DNA of 36,204 nucleotides from NCBI GenBank assembly GCA_021824565.1, contig JAKAKL010000001.1:1-36204 (forward strand). The letters are read 5' to 3'. The notes beneath the pieces are model-generated. The model was not told where the DNA came from. It saw only the letters and a program-made list of their open reading frames with translations, and ran no database searches. Each line of letters begins with the position of its first letter. The stretch's first letter is position 1. The DNA comes from Bacteroidota bacterium. Its GTDB lineage: Bacteria > Bacteroidota > Ignavibacteria > Ignavibacteriales > Ignavibacteriaceae. Position numbers and translations under genes: made by a program. This document shows positions 28,084-36,204 of this stretch, one piece after another.

Positions 28084-29325
28084 TTATTGTATACCATAAG
28101 ATAGAGTTAACGACACTAAATTAGCGGCTGTATTATAAGTACCGTTGAAAGGAGAAATACCTTGAGAATAATTTTCCATTGAATTTGTAACCGTAAGCTG
28201 GCTGCCTCTAATAAAGAGATAAGCAGCATCAACATTCAAATTGTTTGCAAGCTTATAGCCCAATCCAAAGCTGAAGCCAAGGCGGTCCGCATCCGGTAAT
28301 GACGGATTTAAATATTGCGGTTTAACCGGGTCCTTATCATAATAAATTCCGGCGCGCACTTTTAAATCTTCCAGTAAAGAATATTCACCGCCGAAGCGAA
28401 GTATATATGAATTATCGTAAAGGCGAGGACTTGATTGAACCATCTTTGGCGAAGCAAAATCAACAGTAAGCGTATCATAGCTCGACCATCCGACATACTG
28501 GAAATCAGCGCTTAGAAGAAGCTCTGGAATAATTCTATAAGCTACACCGACAGCAAGATTAAGAGGAGTAGTTAAGTCTGCTGAAGCGCTGCCGTTCGGC
28601 AAAGCAGATGCTAATTGAGAAGCACCGGTAGTTGTTGCGGTACCTTTAAAAGTATACTTAACCTGGCTGTGAAAAGAAACGCCGAAAGATAAATCTGGTG
28701 TCGGTTTATATAAAGCGCCGAGGTCAAAGCCCCAGGCAGAGTTTGCGTTACCATTAAGAGTAGTGAAAGCATCGCCTGCAAATGGAGTTTGAGGAGATTT
28801 TTGAGAGATAGTAACGGTTGCAAAGCTGTATATCAATCCTGCGCTTACTGAAAGATTATCAAAAAGATTGTAAGCGACTTCCGGAGTGATAATAAATGTT
28901 TGCAGTTTTGTCTCAACAGCTAAATAGCGTCCCACCCAATCCGAAGGCCATTGCGAAGCAAGTCCAAATGGGCTTGTAAAGCCTAATCCAAAAGCTAAAT
29001 CTTTATTGTAACTGTATGAAGCAAAGAAATGAGTAGGGAAAAAAGTTTGCTTCGCTGCGTCGGTCTCGGTAACATTGGGGCTAACACCTCTAAACGAGAA
29101 CGTAGGTGCTATCATTGTGGTGCCCAGCATAAAATTGATACCGGATAATTGAGTTAACCCGGCGGCATTAAAATAAATTGCCGACGGATCATTCGAAATT
29201 GCTGTGAAAGCTCCGCCCATAGCCATTGCTCTTGCGTTGTGTTCATTCAATTGAAAGCCACCGGCAAAAACAAATTGAACGCTAAGGGTGAAGAATATTA
29301 CGAAAGTAATTAGCTTTACTTTCAC
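28084..29325 (-). CDS. FadL/OmpP1/TodX-family outer-membrane transporter
   Basis: A 413-residue outer-membrane barrel for hydrophobic compounds. Signal peptide ends near residue 21 (VFAGG), followed by the family hallmark GFQLNEHNARAMAMGGAF and NDPSAIYFNAAGL. The start is GTG at 29325, with a perfect AGGAGGT site immediately upstream and no ATG nearby. It is co-transcribed with the GDSL lipoprotein. A possible promoter (TTGAGT near 29371-29376 and TCTATA/TATAAC near 29346-29353 on the minus strand) lies between it and the biotin carrier gene. Long-chain fatty acid or hydrocarbon uptake is the usual role. Confidence 0.92.
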   Translation of the reverse strand: MKVKLITFVIFFTLSVQFVFAGGFQLNEHNARAMAMGGAFTAISNDPSAIYFNAAGLTQLSGINFMLGTTMIAPTFSFRGVSPNVTETDAAKQTFFPTHFFASYSYNKDLAFGLGFTSPFGLASQWPSDWVGRYLAVETKLQTFIITPEVAYNLFDNLSVSAGLIYSFATVTISQKSPQTPFAGDAFTTLNGNANSAWGFDLGALYKPTPDLSFGVSFHSQVKYTFKGTATTTGASQLASALPNGSASADLTTPLNLAVGVAYRIIPELLLSADFQYVGWSSYDTLTVDFASPKMVQSSPRLYDNSYILRFGGEYSLLEDLKVRAGIYYDKDPVKPQYLNPSLPDADRLGFSFGLGYKLANNLNVDAAYLFIRGSQLTVTNSMENYSQGISPFNGTYNTAANLVSLTLSYGIQ

Positions 29326-29328
29326 GTT

Positions 29329-29335
29329 ACCTCCT
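29329..29335 (-). promoter_or_regulatory. Ribosome binding site fixing the GTG start of the FadL gene
   Basis: AGGAGGT on the minus strand, 3 nt from the GTG at 29325. Confidence 0.8.
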
Positions 29336-29379
29336 GGGATGTTTTGTTATAGAATACATTAATTAAAAGAACTCAAATT

Positions 29380-29880
29380 CTATTCAATAGAAAGAAGCAA
29401 AGCTCCTTTTTCTACCTTGCTGCCTGCCGCAGCATAAATTTCTTTTATAACTCCAGTCGCGGGAGACCTTAGATCATTTTCCATCTTCATAGCTTCCAGG
29501 ATAATTAAAGTCTCTCCATGAACAACGTTATCGCCCGGATTTTTTTTCACCTTCAAAATCATTCCAGGCATAGGCGCTTTTACATCGGTCTTATGCTTTC
29601 TAACGGATTTCTGTTGAAGAATCGCGTCAGCCTTTTCTTCAAGAGCGGTGCGCGCCGATGCTTCGATATTAATTCCGCTGATAATTATCGAATATAAATT
29701 TCCATCCGAACTATCTGCAGAAATCTTATAAATCTTTTTGTTAAAATTAAGCAAGAAAGATTTTGAATCAAGCGCAAGCAGCTCGTAATTATTTTCTTTA
29801 CCGTCGATAATAATTTTAGAACTGTCTTTAATTTCGACCTTCTTTCTTTCTCCTGCAATATTAACAAATATTTCATTCAT
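29380..29880 (-). CDS. Biotin carboxyl carrier protein of an acyl-CoA carboxylase
   Basis: A 166-residue protein. The N-terminal part (1-90) resembles the domain linking the carboxylase and carrier in PCC/MCC-type alpha subunits; residues 100-166 are a biotinyl domain with KAPMPGMI and the biotinylated lysine K132 in EAMKMEND. The ATG at 29880 overlaps the biotin carboxylase stop by 8 bases. The frame is open to 29916, but those codons lie inside the upstream gene and lack a ribosome binding site. It works with the adjacent biotin carboxylase. The two together equal one fused alpha subunit split in two. The carboxyltransferase is not in the window. Confidence 0.9.
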   Translation of the reverse strand: MNEIFVNIAGERKKVEIKDSSKIIIDGKENNYELLALDSKSFLLNFNKKIYKISADSSDGNLYSIIISGINIEASARTALEEKADAILQQKSVRKHKTDVKAPMPGMILKVKKNPGDNVVHGETLIILEAMKMENDLRSPATGVIKEIYAAAGSKVEKGALLLSIE

Positions 29881-31366
29881 AACTCTGCTCGGTCCATTTA
29901 TTACCATTAACAGCAAATTTTGAATGACCGTTGTTATTTCCTCGGTTGGCTTTCATGATAGCCGCCAATGCGGCGGCGGCGTTCTTTATTTCTTCATCGT
30001 CATTATGATTCCGATCTGTTAAGAGCGATTCTATTTCAGATTCTACAAAATTTATATCGAATGATCCGTCAAGGAATTTATCATGCGCTAGAATATTTTT
30101 TAGGAAGGGAATGTTTGTAGTAACTCCCGAAATTTGAAATTCGGACAATGCTCTTTGCATTCTATCAACAGCGCTTTGTCTGTCTTTTGACCAGCAGACG
30201 AGCTTTGCAATCATAGGATCGTAATAAATAGAAATTTCAGAACCGGAATCGAAGCCGCTGTCTACTCTAACTCCCGGTCCGCCCGGCAGCGAAAATTCTT
30301 TTAAAGTCCCGGTTGAAGGAAGAAAATTATTTTCCGGGTCTTCAGCATAAATTCTGCATTCAATTGCATGACCGTGGATCTTTAAATCCTTCTGTTTGAA
30401 AGAAAGTTTATTCCCCGCTGCAATAGAAATTTGCTCTTTCACCAAATCAACTCCCGAAACCAATTCGGTAACCGGATGCTCAACCTGCAGTCTTGTATTC
30501 ATCTCAAGGAAGTAAAAGTTTTTTTCTTTATCCATCAGCATTTCAATTGTACCGGCATTAAAATAGCCGCAAGCCTTCGCCGCATTGATCGCAGCCTCTG
30601 TAATTTTCTCTCTTGTGTTATCATCGACAAAAGAAGAAGACGCTTCTTCGATAATTTTCTGATGCCTTCTCTGCACCGAGCATTCTCTTTCAAATAGATG
30701 AGCATAGTTCCCGTGCTTATCGGCAATGATCTGCACTTCAATATGCTTTGGATGCTCTATAAATTTTTCAATATAAATATTGGAACTTCCAAAAGCCTTA
30801 AGTGATTCGCGCTGTGTAGCCTCAAAAGCATTTTGAAATTCCGCGGAGGAAAATATTTTCCTCATTCCTTTACCGCCGCCGCCTTCAGACGCTTTCAGCA
30901 GCACCGGGTAGCCGATCTTTTCAGCAGACTTAATGCCTTCTTCAATCGAAAGCACAGGCTTTGTCGTCCCGGGAACAATTGGAACGCCGTTCTTCTTCAT
31001 CAATTCTCTCGCTGCCGTTTTGCTGCCCATCAATTTTACAGAATTAGATGAAGGACCGATGAATACGATTCCTTCATCTTCAACGGCTTTAATGAAATCG
31101 GCATTCTCCGAAAAGAATCCGTAGCCGGGATGAATTGCATCGACTTTTATTTTTTTTGCAAGCTCAATAATTTTGTTTTTGTTCAAGTAGGATTCGGAGA
31201 CAACCGGCTCGCCGATAAAATAGGCTTCGTCGGAAAGCCTTGCATGCAGAGAAGTTTTATCCGCTGAAGAATACACCGAGGCAGATTTTATTCCCAGTTC
31301 CCTGCATGCGCGGATAATACGAACTGCAATCTCGCCTCTGTTGGCAATTAATATTTTATCAAACAA
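29873..31366 (-). CDS. Biotin carboxylase subunit of acyl-CoA carboxylase
   Basis: A 497-residue ATP-grasp enzyme that carboxylates biotin with bicarbonate. It shows the opening FDKILIANRGEIAVRIIRAC, the glycine loop EGGGGKGMR (about 163-171), and the ERECSVQRRHQKIIEEAPS-like segment (here EEASSSF; about 228-247). The C-terminal biotin carboxylase domain ends near 450, and about 45 extra residues rich in N and A form a tail. Length fits the acetyl/propionyl/methylcrotonyl-CoA family. It overlaps the carrier gene by 8 bp and follows mutS2 by 45 bp. Whether the substrate is acetyl-, propionyl- or another acyl-CoA depends on a carboxyltransferase located elsewhere. Confidence 0.92.
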   Translation of the reverse strand: MFDKILIANRGEIAVRIIRACRELGIKSASVYSSADKTSLHARLSDEAYFIGEPVVSESYLNKNKIIELAKKIKVDAIHPGYGFFSENADFIKAVEDEGIVFIGPSSNSVKLMGSKTAARELMKKNGVPIVPGTTKPVLSIEEGIKSAEKIGYPVLLKASEGGGGKGMRKIFSSAEFQNAFEATQRESLKAFGSSNIYIEKFIEHPKHIEVQIIADKHGNYAHLFERECSVQRRHQKIIEEASSSFVDDNTREKITEAAINAAKACGYFNAGTIEMLMDKEKNFYFLEMNTRLQVEHPVTELVSGVDLVKEQISIAAGNKLSFKQKDLKIHGHAIECRIYAEDPENNFLPSTGTLKEFSLPGGPGVRVDSGFDSGSEISIYYDPMIAKLVCWSKDRQSAVDRMQRALSEFQISGVTTNIPFLKNILAHDKFLDGSFDINFVESEIESLLTDRNHNDDEEIKNAAAALAAIMKANRGNNNGHSKFAVNGNKWTEQSYE

Positions 31367-31388
31367 GTTTTACCCTATGAGTAAATTC

Positions 31389-31406
31389 GTCCCGTCTTTG
31401 CGGGAC
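31389..31406. other. Small GC hairpin between mutS2 and the biotin carboxylase gene
   Basis: GTCCCG-TCTTTG-CGGGAC, a 6-bp perfect stem in the 45-bp gap. No T tract of note, so it is at most a weak attenuator. Confidence 0.4.
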
Positions 31407-31411
31407 AGGTT

Positions 31412-33760
31412 TTAATTTAACTCTGCGATCGTTATTCCTTCGCCGCCGAATTCAATCGGGGCAAAATAAAATGCTTTAACTTTCTCGTGATGTTTTAATA
31501 CATCCGTAACCGTCTTTTTAAGTGCGCCAGTTCCTTTTCCGTGTAATATCTCTATCTTATCTAAACCGGAGGAATAGGCATTATCAATAAACTTTACAAC
31601 TTCAAATTCGGCAGCCTCCGCTCTTTCTCCGCGAATATCCAGCCTGATATTTACAGGAACCGGAGCATAACCGTAACCATTATATAATTCCGTTTTCTTA
31701 TTCTCTTTTTTTGAAATTACTAAATCGGCAAGTGCCGCTTGAATCTTTATAGCGCCAGCCTTGATAACAGCCTTCTTCTTTGCTTGATCAATCTCTAAAA
31801 TTTCTCCAACAGTCTGCGTGTTTTTAATAGTAACAATATTGCCGACTTCAAAATTATAGTTTTCTACATTCAAATCAATATCATCTGAAAAAAGTTTTTT
31901 ATTTTTTTCTTTCAAATCTTTCACAATGTTTTGCGAATGTTTTATCGTTTCCTGTCTGGCGTTTGTCTCTTTAAGCTCTTTTACAACTTTTTCTATCTGC
32001 TTATTAATATCTTTAAGATAAATATCAGCTTCCTCTTTTGCTTTCTTTAAAATTTCCTTCTTCTCTTTGTTAAGCTTTTCAATATTTTCTTTATAAAGGT
32101 TTGATAAGCCGTTCAAGCGGCTGTTCTCTATTTCGAGCTTTCTCAATTTATCTTCAAGACTGCGCGACTTAGTTTCAATCTCTACGAGAAACTTTTCTAC
32201 CTTGTGCTTATCGGTGTCAAGATATTCCGAAGCGAGATTTAAGAACGGCTCATCGAGACCGATACGCTTTGCAACTTCAAACGCATAGCTTGAGCCGGGA
32301 ATTCCCTGCTTAAAATAGTATGTCGGCTTTAGATTTTCAGTATCGAATTCCATAGCGGCATTCTCGAAGCCGTCAAGATCGTTCGCGATAAGCTTTAGAT
32401 TGCCGTGATGGGTCGTTGCAAACACTGTTGCTTTTTTATCTCTTAAAGAAATTAAAGTTGCGGCGGCTAAAGCAGAGCCTTCAGCCGGATCGGTGCCGGT
32501 TCCAATCTCATCTAAAATGATTAAAGAATTTTTACCGGCTGTCTTAAGTATCTGATTTATGTTCGATAGATGAGAGCTGAAAGTTGAAAGATCATCTTCA
32601 ATCGACTGCTGATCGCCGATGTCCATCAAAACATTTTCAAAGAAATGAAAATTAGTATCGGCGTTGCATGGAATATGAATCCCGGATTGAATAAGCAGCG
32701 ATAAGAGACCGATAGTTTTCAGCACTACTGTTTTGCCGCCCGCATTCGGTCCGGTGATCAAAATTATTTTCTTCTTATCGATCGAAACGTTTAGAGGGAT
32801 CGTATTTTCTTTACCCAGCTTCTTCAAAAGTATCGGATGGCGCGCGTCTATTACCTCGAAAGGCTTATTATTATTTATCTGAGGGAACGTCCCGATTATT
32901 TCAATCGAATACTGCGCTCTTGCAAAAATAGAATCAACAAATGAAATTATTTCAAGAGCGAGCTTTAATTCATCGCTTACAACCCCGATACGCTTTGTCA
33001 GCTCCCGGAGCAGCCTTTCGATCTCTCTTCTTTCGGCAAAAGAAAGAGAGACAATTTCATTATTTAACTCAAGCGTTTCTTCCGGCTCTATATAAACTGT
33101 CTGACCGGTGGAAGACTCGGAATGTATGAAGCCTCTTATGTGACGCTTATGCTCGGCTTTAACAGGGATGACAATTCTTCCGTCGCGCAAAGTCAAATAA
33201 TCTTCGCGGACAATATCCTTCTCGTTAAGCGATTTGATTATTCTGTTTACCGATCTTATCAGCTCATCGTTGGTTTGCCTGATCTCTTTTCTGATTTCAG
33301 AAAGCTTTATGCTCGCGCTGTCGTTTATATCGCCGTTTTCGTTTATGATCTTTTTAACTGCGTGCTCGAAAAGTTTATCCGAGAAAAGCTTTGAAGATAT
33401 TTTTGAAAGCTCCGGGGCAATCTCGTTATTGCTTTTTAAGAAGCCCGCAAGGTTCCTTGATATTACAGCAAGGCGAAGTATCTCAAGTATCTTTTTGCTT
33501 TCGATCAAAGCGCCTTCAATATTGCATTTGGAAATTGTCTCGGCGAGATCGGGAATGTATTCAAGCGGCGGCTGATTGTTCTTAATTAGAATTTCCTTCG
33601 CCTCCGAAACTAAATTACCTTCCGCAATGCTTTGCTCCTGCGTTTCAAAAGGAACCGAAGACAAAACATTTTTCTTCCCGCTTTCAGTCGTGCAGTATCT
33701 GGATATGTATTGAAGAACCTTGGAGAATTCTAATCTTTCTAAAATTGAGTTCGCGATCAT
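31412..33760 (-). CDS. mutS2: MutS2 (endonuclease/ribosome-rescue ATPase with Smr domain)
   Basis: A 782-residue protein with full MutS2 architecture: N-terminal core and lever helices, ABC ATPase with Walker A GPNAGGKT at 337-344 and Walker B LIILDEIGTGTDP (about 413-425), a long Lys/Glu-rich coiled coil (about 510-640), a KOW-like segment, and a C-terminal Smr nuclease domain (about 707-782, LDIRGERAEAAEFEV and HGKGTGALK). MutS2 proteins suppress recombination and, in Bacillus, split collided ribosomes. Its ATG overlaps the cvpA stop by 4 bp, so it sits in a coupled yqeY-cvpA-mutS2 run, a common order in this group. Confidence 0.96.
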   Translation of the reverse strand: MIANSILERLEFSKVLQYISRYCTTESGKKNVLSSVPFETQEQSIAEGNLVSEAKEILIKNNQPPLEYIPDLAETISKCNIEGALIESKKILEILRLAVISRNLAGFLKSNNEIAPELSKISSKLFSDKLFEHAVKKIINENGDINDSASIKLSEIRKEIRQTNDELIRSVNRIIKSLNEKDIVREDYLTLRDGRIVIPVKAEHKRHIRGFIHSESSTGQTVYIEPEETLELNNEIVSLSFAERREIERLLRELTKRIGVVSDELKLALEIISFVDSIFARAQYSIEIIGTFPQINNNKPFEVIDARHPILLKKLGKENTIPLNVSIDKKKIILITGPNAGGKTVVLKTIGLLSLLIQSGIHIPCNADTNFHFFENVLMDIGDQQSIEDDLSTFSSHLSNINQILKTAGKNSLIILDEIGTGTDPAEGSALAAATLISLRDKKATVFATTHHGNLKLIANDLDGFENAAMEFDTENLKPTYYFKQGIPGSSYAFEVAKRIGLDEPFLNLASEYLDTDKHKVEKFLVEIETKSRSLEDKLRKLEIENSRLNGLSNLYKENIEKLNKEKKEILKKAKEEADIYLKDINKQIEKVVKELKETNARQETIKHSQNIVKDLKEKNKKLFSDDIDLNVENYNFEVGNIVTIKNTQTVGEILEIDQAKKKAVIKAGAIKIQAALADLVISKKENKKTELYNGYGYAPVPVNIRLDIRGERAEAAEFEVVKFIDNAYSSGLDKIEILHGKGTGALKKTVTDVLKHHEKVKAFYFAPIEFGGEGITIAELN

Positions 33761-34278
33761 TTTGTGGAATCTTTTTCGTTGAAATAATCTTTTATTATTT
33801 CCTTTGTTTCCGGCGTGTAATTATTAAGATATTTTACCGTGCCCGGGATTATGCCGTACACATAATGGTACAGCTTCGATTCTTCGACAGAAGACTTTGA
33901 AGGCGCGCCGAATATATTAAGCAGAAAGAAAACCGCGCTTAGGAAAAACAAGATCTGAATCGCGCCGACAGCGCCTCCTAATAGCTGGTTCAGAAGTCCG
34001 CTTACTTTATCAAATGGATGAACCAATCTTTTTACAACCGATGTTATTACCATAACGGCTATAAAAATTATAATTCCGCCGATTATTTGCGAGAGATAAA
34101 TTTCTATACCGAATTGATGTTCAATAAAATTGCCGAAGCTGCCGGCAAACTTTGCGGCAAGGACGACCGCAATTATAAATCCGAGGAACCCGATCAGCTT
34201 CCTAACGAACCCGTCCTTGAACCCGAGTACAAACCCGATAAGGACTACGGCTAATATTATTATGTCAAGCAGATTCAA
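33757..34278 (-). CDS. CvpA family membrane protein
   Basis: A 173-residue protein with four hydrophobic segments and the CvpA hallmark opening NLLDIIILAVVLIGFVLGFK (20 residues). CvpA-type proteins are linked to colicin V production and envelope homeostasis in enterobacteria; the biochemical role is unclear. The gene overlaps yqeY and mutS2 by 4 bp at each end, so translation is coupled across all three. Confidence 0.9.
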   Translation of the reverse strand: MNLLDIIILAVVLIGFVLGFKDGFVRKLIGFLGFIIAVVLAAKFAGSFGNFIEHQFGIEIYLSQIIGGIIIFIAVMVITSVVKRLVHPFDKVSGLLNQLLGGAVGAIQILFFLSAVFFLLNIFGAPSKSSVEESKLYHYVYGIIPGTVKYLNNYTPETKEIIKDYFNEKDSTK

Positions 34279-34727
34279 TTTATTCCTAAATATTTTTCAA
34301 CTGCGGCTTTAACAACTTTGCCGTCGGCTTTTCCTTTTAAGCTTTTCATTGCCTGCGGCATAAGCTTTGGAAAATCTTCTTTTGATTTCGCTCCGATAGA
34401 TTCCGCAATGGATTTAATTTCATTTACAATTTCATCTTCCGTTAATTGCTTCGGAAGATAGCTTTGAAGTATCTCCAGTTCGGCTTCTTCTTTCTTAGCC
34501 AGTTCTTCCCTGCCGGCATTTCTAAACTGCTCGATAGAATCTTTTCTTTTCTTTGCCGCGGTGCTGAGCATTTTTATTTCATCGTCCGCGCTTAATTCCC
34601 TGCCCGCGCCGCTCTTTTCAAATTCAAGTATCAACGCGCGGATAGACCGTATTGTCTCAAGGCGAATCTTGTCGCCCGATTTCATAGCCGACTTTAAGTC
34701 TTCATTAATTTTTTCTTTTAAATTCAT
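34275..34727 (-). CDS. GatB/YqeY domain protein
   Basis: A 150-residue protein matching the YqeY family (opening LKEKINEDLKSAMKSGDKIR; LPKQLTEDEI in the middle; GKADGKVVKAAVEKYLG at the end), related to the tail domain of the GatB amidotransferase subunit that contacts tRNA. Standalone YqeY has no settled function. It overlaps cvpA by 4 bp and lies 19 bp after the SDR gene, with a GGAGAAG site before the ATG. Confidence 0.92.
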   Translation of the reverse strand: MNLKEKINEDLKSAMKSGDKIRLETIRSIRALILEFEKSGAGRELSADDEIKMLSTAAKKRKDSIEQFRNAGREELAKKEEAELEILQSYLPKQLTEDEIVNEIKSIAESIGAKSKEDFPKLMPQAMKSLKGKADGKVVKAAVEKYLGIN

Positions 34728-34746
34728 TTCTTCTCCGATTTTGAAA

Positions 34747-35436
34747 TTAATCTATTTTAAATCTCTCCGTTAACTGAATAATATTTCCCGAAACAAAGTT
34801 AAAGTTATTAAATATTCCGTGAACAAGTTCTGCAATTTCCTCAGGCTTAATCCAGCTATCGTAGCCGCTCTTCATCCACTCGCGGTTTGCGGGAGTATCA
34901 ATTATAAAAGGAGCGACTGCGTTTGCGCTGAGCTTAAATTCCTTTCCTTCGAGCGCGAGCGATTTAACAAAATGAATAAGCGCGCCTTTAGATGCACCGT
35001 ATGCCGCTTTCTTAGCCTCGGGATTAACGCCGGTATAAGCGGCTGTAAATAAGATAGAGCCGCCGGCTGATCCTTTCACAAGATTCATAAAATGCTTTGC
35101 GATTAGGAAGCTCGTCTTCAAATTCATGCTGAACATTTTATCCCAGTCAGCGGCGTCCGTCTCCGAAATATTCTTTCCGCCGGAATAGCCGCCCACCGCG
35201 TCGAACAGAAAAAATATTTTATCCTTTGCCGGCTTAACCGCTGCGAATGCTTTTTCAATATTCACTTCGTTAGTTAGATCGCCGGTAATAATACATGACG
35301 TCTTCACATTCTCATCGTAAGCGAATGGAGAGGAATTGAACAAATAAACTTTGTCGTAATCCTTTTTAGAAAGCACACCGGAAACCCCTTTGCCGAGAGC
35401 GCCGCCCGCTCCAAATACAAGTAATTCTTTTTTCAT
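34747..35436 (-). CDS. Dihydropteridine-reductase-like short-chain dehydrogenase
   Basis: A 229-residue NAD(P)-dependent oxidoreductase. The cofactor loop GAGGALGKG is at 9-17 and the Y146-x3-K150 pair is in YGASKGAL. The usual catalytic serine about 13 residues before Tyr is absent: the segment reads ILFTAAYTG. Recalled vertebrate QDPR shares this lack, along with VGGYSGGK-like and DTPxNRxxM segments in the same order, so a QDPR-type function (quinonoid dihydropteridine or a related substrate) is my best reading. It heads the run SDR-yqeY-cvpA-mutS2, behind a sigma-70-type promoter at 35497-35525. Confidence 0.8.
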   Translation of the reverse strand: MKKELLVFGAGGALGKGVSGVLSKKDYDKVYLFNSSPFAYDENVKTSCIITGDLTNEVNIEKAFAAVKPAKDKIFFLFDAVGGYSGGKNISETDAADWDKMFSMNLKTSFLIAKHFMNLVKGSAGGSILFTAAYTGVNPEAKKAAYGASKGALIHFVKSLALEGKEFKLSANAVAPFIIDTPANREWMKSGYDSWIKPEEIAELVHGIFNNFNFVSGNIIQLTERFKID

Positions 35437-35496
35437 GAAATTATCTTTTTAAAGAAAATTCTTCTGCCTAAACTTCTCTTCCAAATGATGAGCGAA

Positions 35497-35525
35497 AATA
35501 TAAATCTATATGATTTCTAATTCAA
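35497..35525 (-). promoter_or_regulatory. Promoter of the SDR-yqeY-cvpA-mutS2 run
   Basis: On the minus strand TTGAAT (35520-35525), 17-nt spacer, TATATT (35497-35502). The leader to the ATG at 35436 would be about 54 nt. The -10 is identical to that of groESL. Confidence 0.6.
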
Positions 35526-35587
35526 CTTTGAGTGATTAGCGTTAAGATTGTTTCAATTTATTAAAACTCATCCTCTTCTCTTCATGA

Positions 35588-35599
35588 TTGACCGGTCAA
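35588..35599. promoter_or_regulatory. Perfect 12-bp palindrome TTGACCGGTCAA
   Basis: A perfect palindrome about 65 bp upstream of the SDR promoter -35 and 60 bp before the open frame at 35660. Its form suits a TetR-type operator, but no regulator gene is nearby. Confidence 0.3.
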
Positions 35600-35845
35600 A
35601 CTTTTACTCTGCAAACATAAAAACTATAAAATGGTCCTTTACATTTTTTTTCTGCTGCAATGTTCCAGCTTAAATCGACTGCCGCCAAAAATCCTCTGCT
35701 CTTTCCCGCAATTGTCACCAAAATTTTCTCGAATCAAAATGAAGATTATTTTTCAAATTCTTCCGTCTTCGGAACGCATCCTCACAGCGATTTAACTGCT
35801 GCCGTACCCGGCTTAACATCCGCTCTATTTTTCCTGGCGAATTCT
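35600..35845. other. Spacer between the SDR promoter region and array B
   Basis: No gene I can support. The frame from 35660 is open here but its residues do not resemble a known protein. Weak 21-bp rhythm from about 35770 may be a decayed array edge. Confidence 0.4.
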
Positions 35846-36204
35846 GAGACTAACTTAACGACTTCTGAAGTCTTAATAACCCAAACTCTACGCTTCGTAA
35901 CGACGTCTCAAAGTTACTTAATGGCATCTGATAGCAGCATAATCGTCGCTATACGGAACATAATGACATCTGCGAGCTACATAATTACTTCTGCACGCTG
36001 CATAATTGCTTCTGCGAGGAACATAATTGCATCTGCACGCTACATAATTGCTTCTGCACGCTACATAATCCCATCTGCGAGCTGCATAATTGCATCTGCG
36101 AACTACATAATTGCATCTGCGAGGAACATAATTGGAAAAACAGCTTACATAATTGGCAAAACAACTTACATAATGTCAGCTCGATGTAACATAATGAGAG
36201 CTAT
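35846..36204 (+). repeat. 21-bp tandem array B, running off the window
   Basis: Seventeen complete units start every 21 bases from 35846 (35846, 35867, 35888, 35909, 35930, 35951, 35972 and on to 36182). The cleanest are 35972-36139, core ACATAATTGCATCTGCG; units on both sides decay, and weaker ones may reach back to about 35770. No indels appear. One plus-strand frame is open from an ATG at 35660 through the whole array to the window end, 181 codons, reading heptads like ASYIIAS; the second shared frame holds a stop in each unit. There is no clear ribosome binding site before 35660 and the composition is repeat-driven, so I do not call a gene. Confidence 0.9.

Noticed and set aside
29881-29916. 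Upstream start for the biotin carrier gene
   Set aside because: Lies within the biotin carboxylase gene with no ribosome binding site; the overlapping ATG at 29880 is the usual arrangement.

Overview
The window most resembles a member of the Ignavibacteria/Chlorobi side of the Bacteroidota superphylum. Evidence is moderate-to-low GC, many outer-membrane barrel proteins (TonB receptor, FadL type, DUF5916 type, peptidase-propeller-barrel), SPOR and GDSL lipoproteins, an ECF sigma/anti-sigma/DUF4097 cassette, and E. coli-like -35/-10 promoters. This is inference from gene content; there is no rRNA here to confirm it. I see no tRNA, rRNA, insertion sequence, integrase or CRISPR array.

Layout. 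(1) 1-3053, minus strand: def, fmt, cystathionine beta-synthase and the start of a gamma-family transsulfuration enzyme, closely packed. (2) 3054-4004: a gene-poor gap with a degenerate 21-bp tandem array, then a canonical promoter with a perfect CIRCE operator driving groES-groEL (to 6000), followed by a hexamer repeat and a terminator. (3) 6189-10636, plus strand: a small Spy/CpxP-like exported protein, then a 1299-residue protein with N-terminal TPRs and three complete CbxX-type AAA+ modules. (4) 11146-12235: a hotdog thioesterase and a TMEM175-type channel. (5) 12236-13203: a second 21-bp array. (6) 13204-16099, minus strand: a TonB-dependent receptor preceded by a small His/Cys-containing membrane protein, with an MntR-like palindrome upstream. 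(7) 16295-19360: a metallopeptidase/PD40 propeller/outer-membrane barrel fusion. (8) 19464-22123, minus strand: ECF sigma factor, zinc-finger anti-sigma with periplasmic HEAT repeats, and a DUF4097 solenoid; divergent from it a DUF5916 outer-membrane protein (22255-24912). (9) 24995-29325: an orphan-looking DNA methyltransferase, a SPOR lipoprotein, and a GDSL-lipoprotein/FadL pair. (10) 29380-35436, minus strand: biotin carrier and biotin carboxylase, mutS2, cvpA, a yqeY homologue and a dihydropteridine-reductase-like SDR. (11) 35437-36204: a promoter, a palindrome and a third 21-bp array that runs off the window.

How it fits together. Most genes are housekeeping: N-formyl processing, chaperonin, sulfur amino acids, acyl-CoA carboxylation, ribosome/DNA maintenance. 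The accessory interest lies in four places. The divergent sigma/DUF5916 intergenic region carries matching ECF-type promoters (CAACCTT, 14-15 nt, GTCTAA) on both strands, which suggests the sigma factor drives itself and the neighbouring outer-membrane gene. The triple-AAA+ TPR protein looks like a fused chaperone machine. The receptor locus looks metal-responsive. Three separate intergenic arrays share an exact 21-bp period (two helical turns, or seven codons) despite strong unit divergence and almost no indels.
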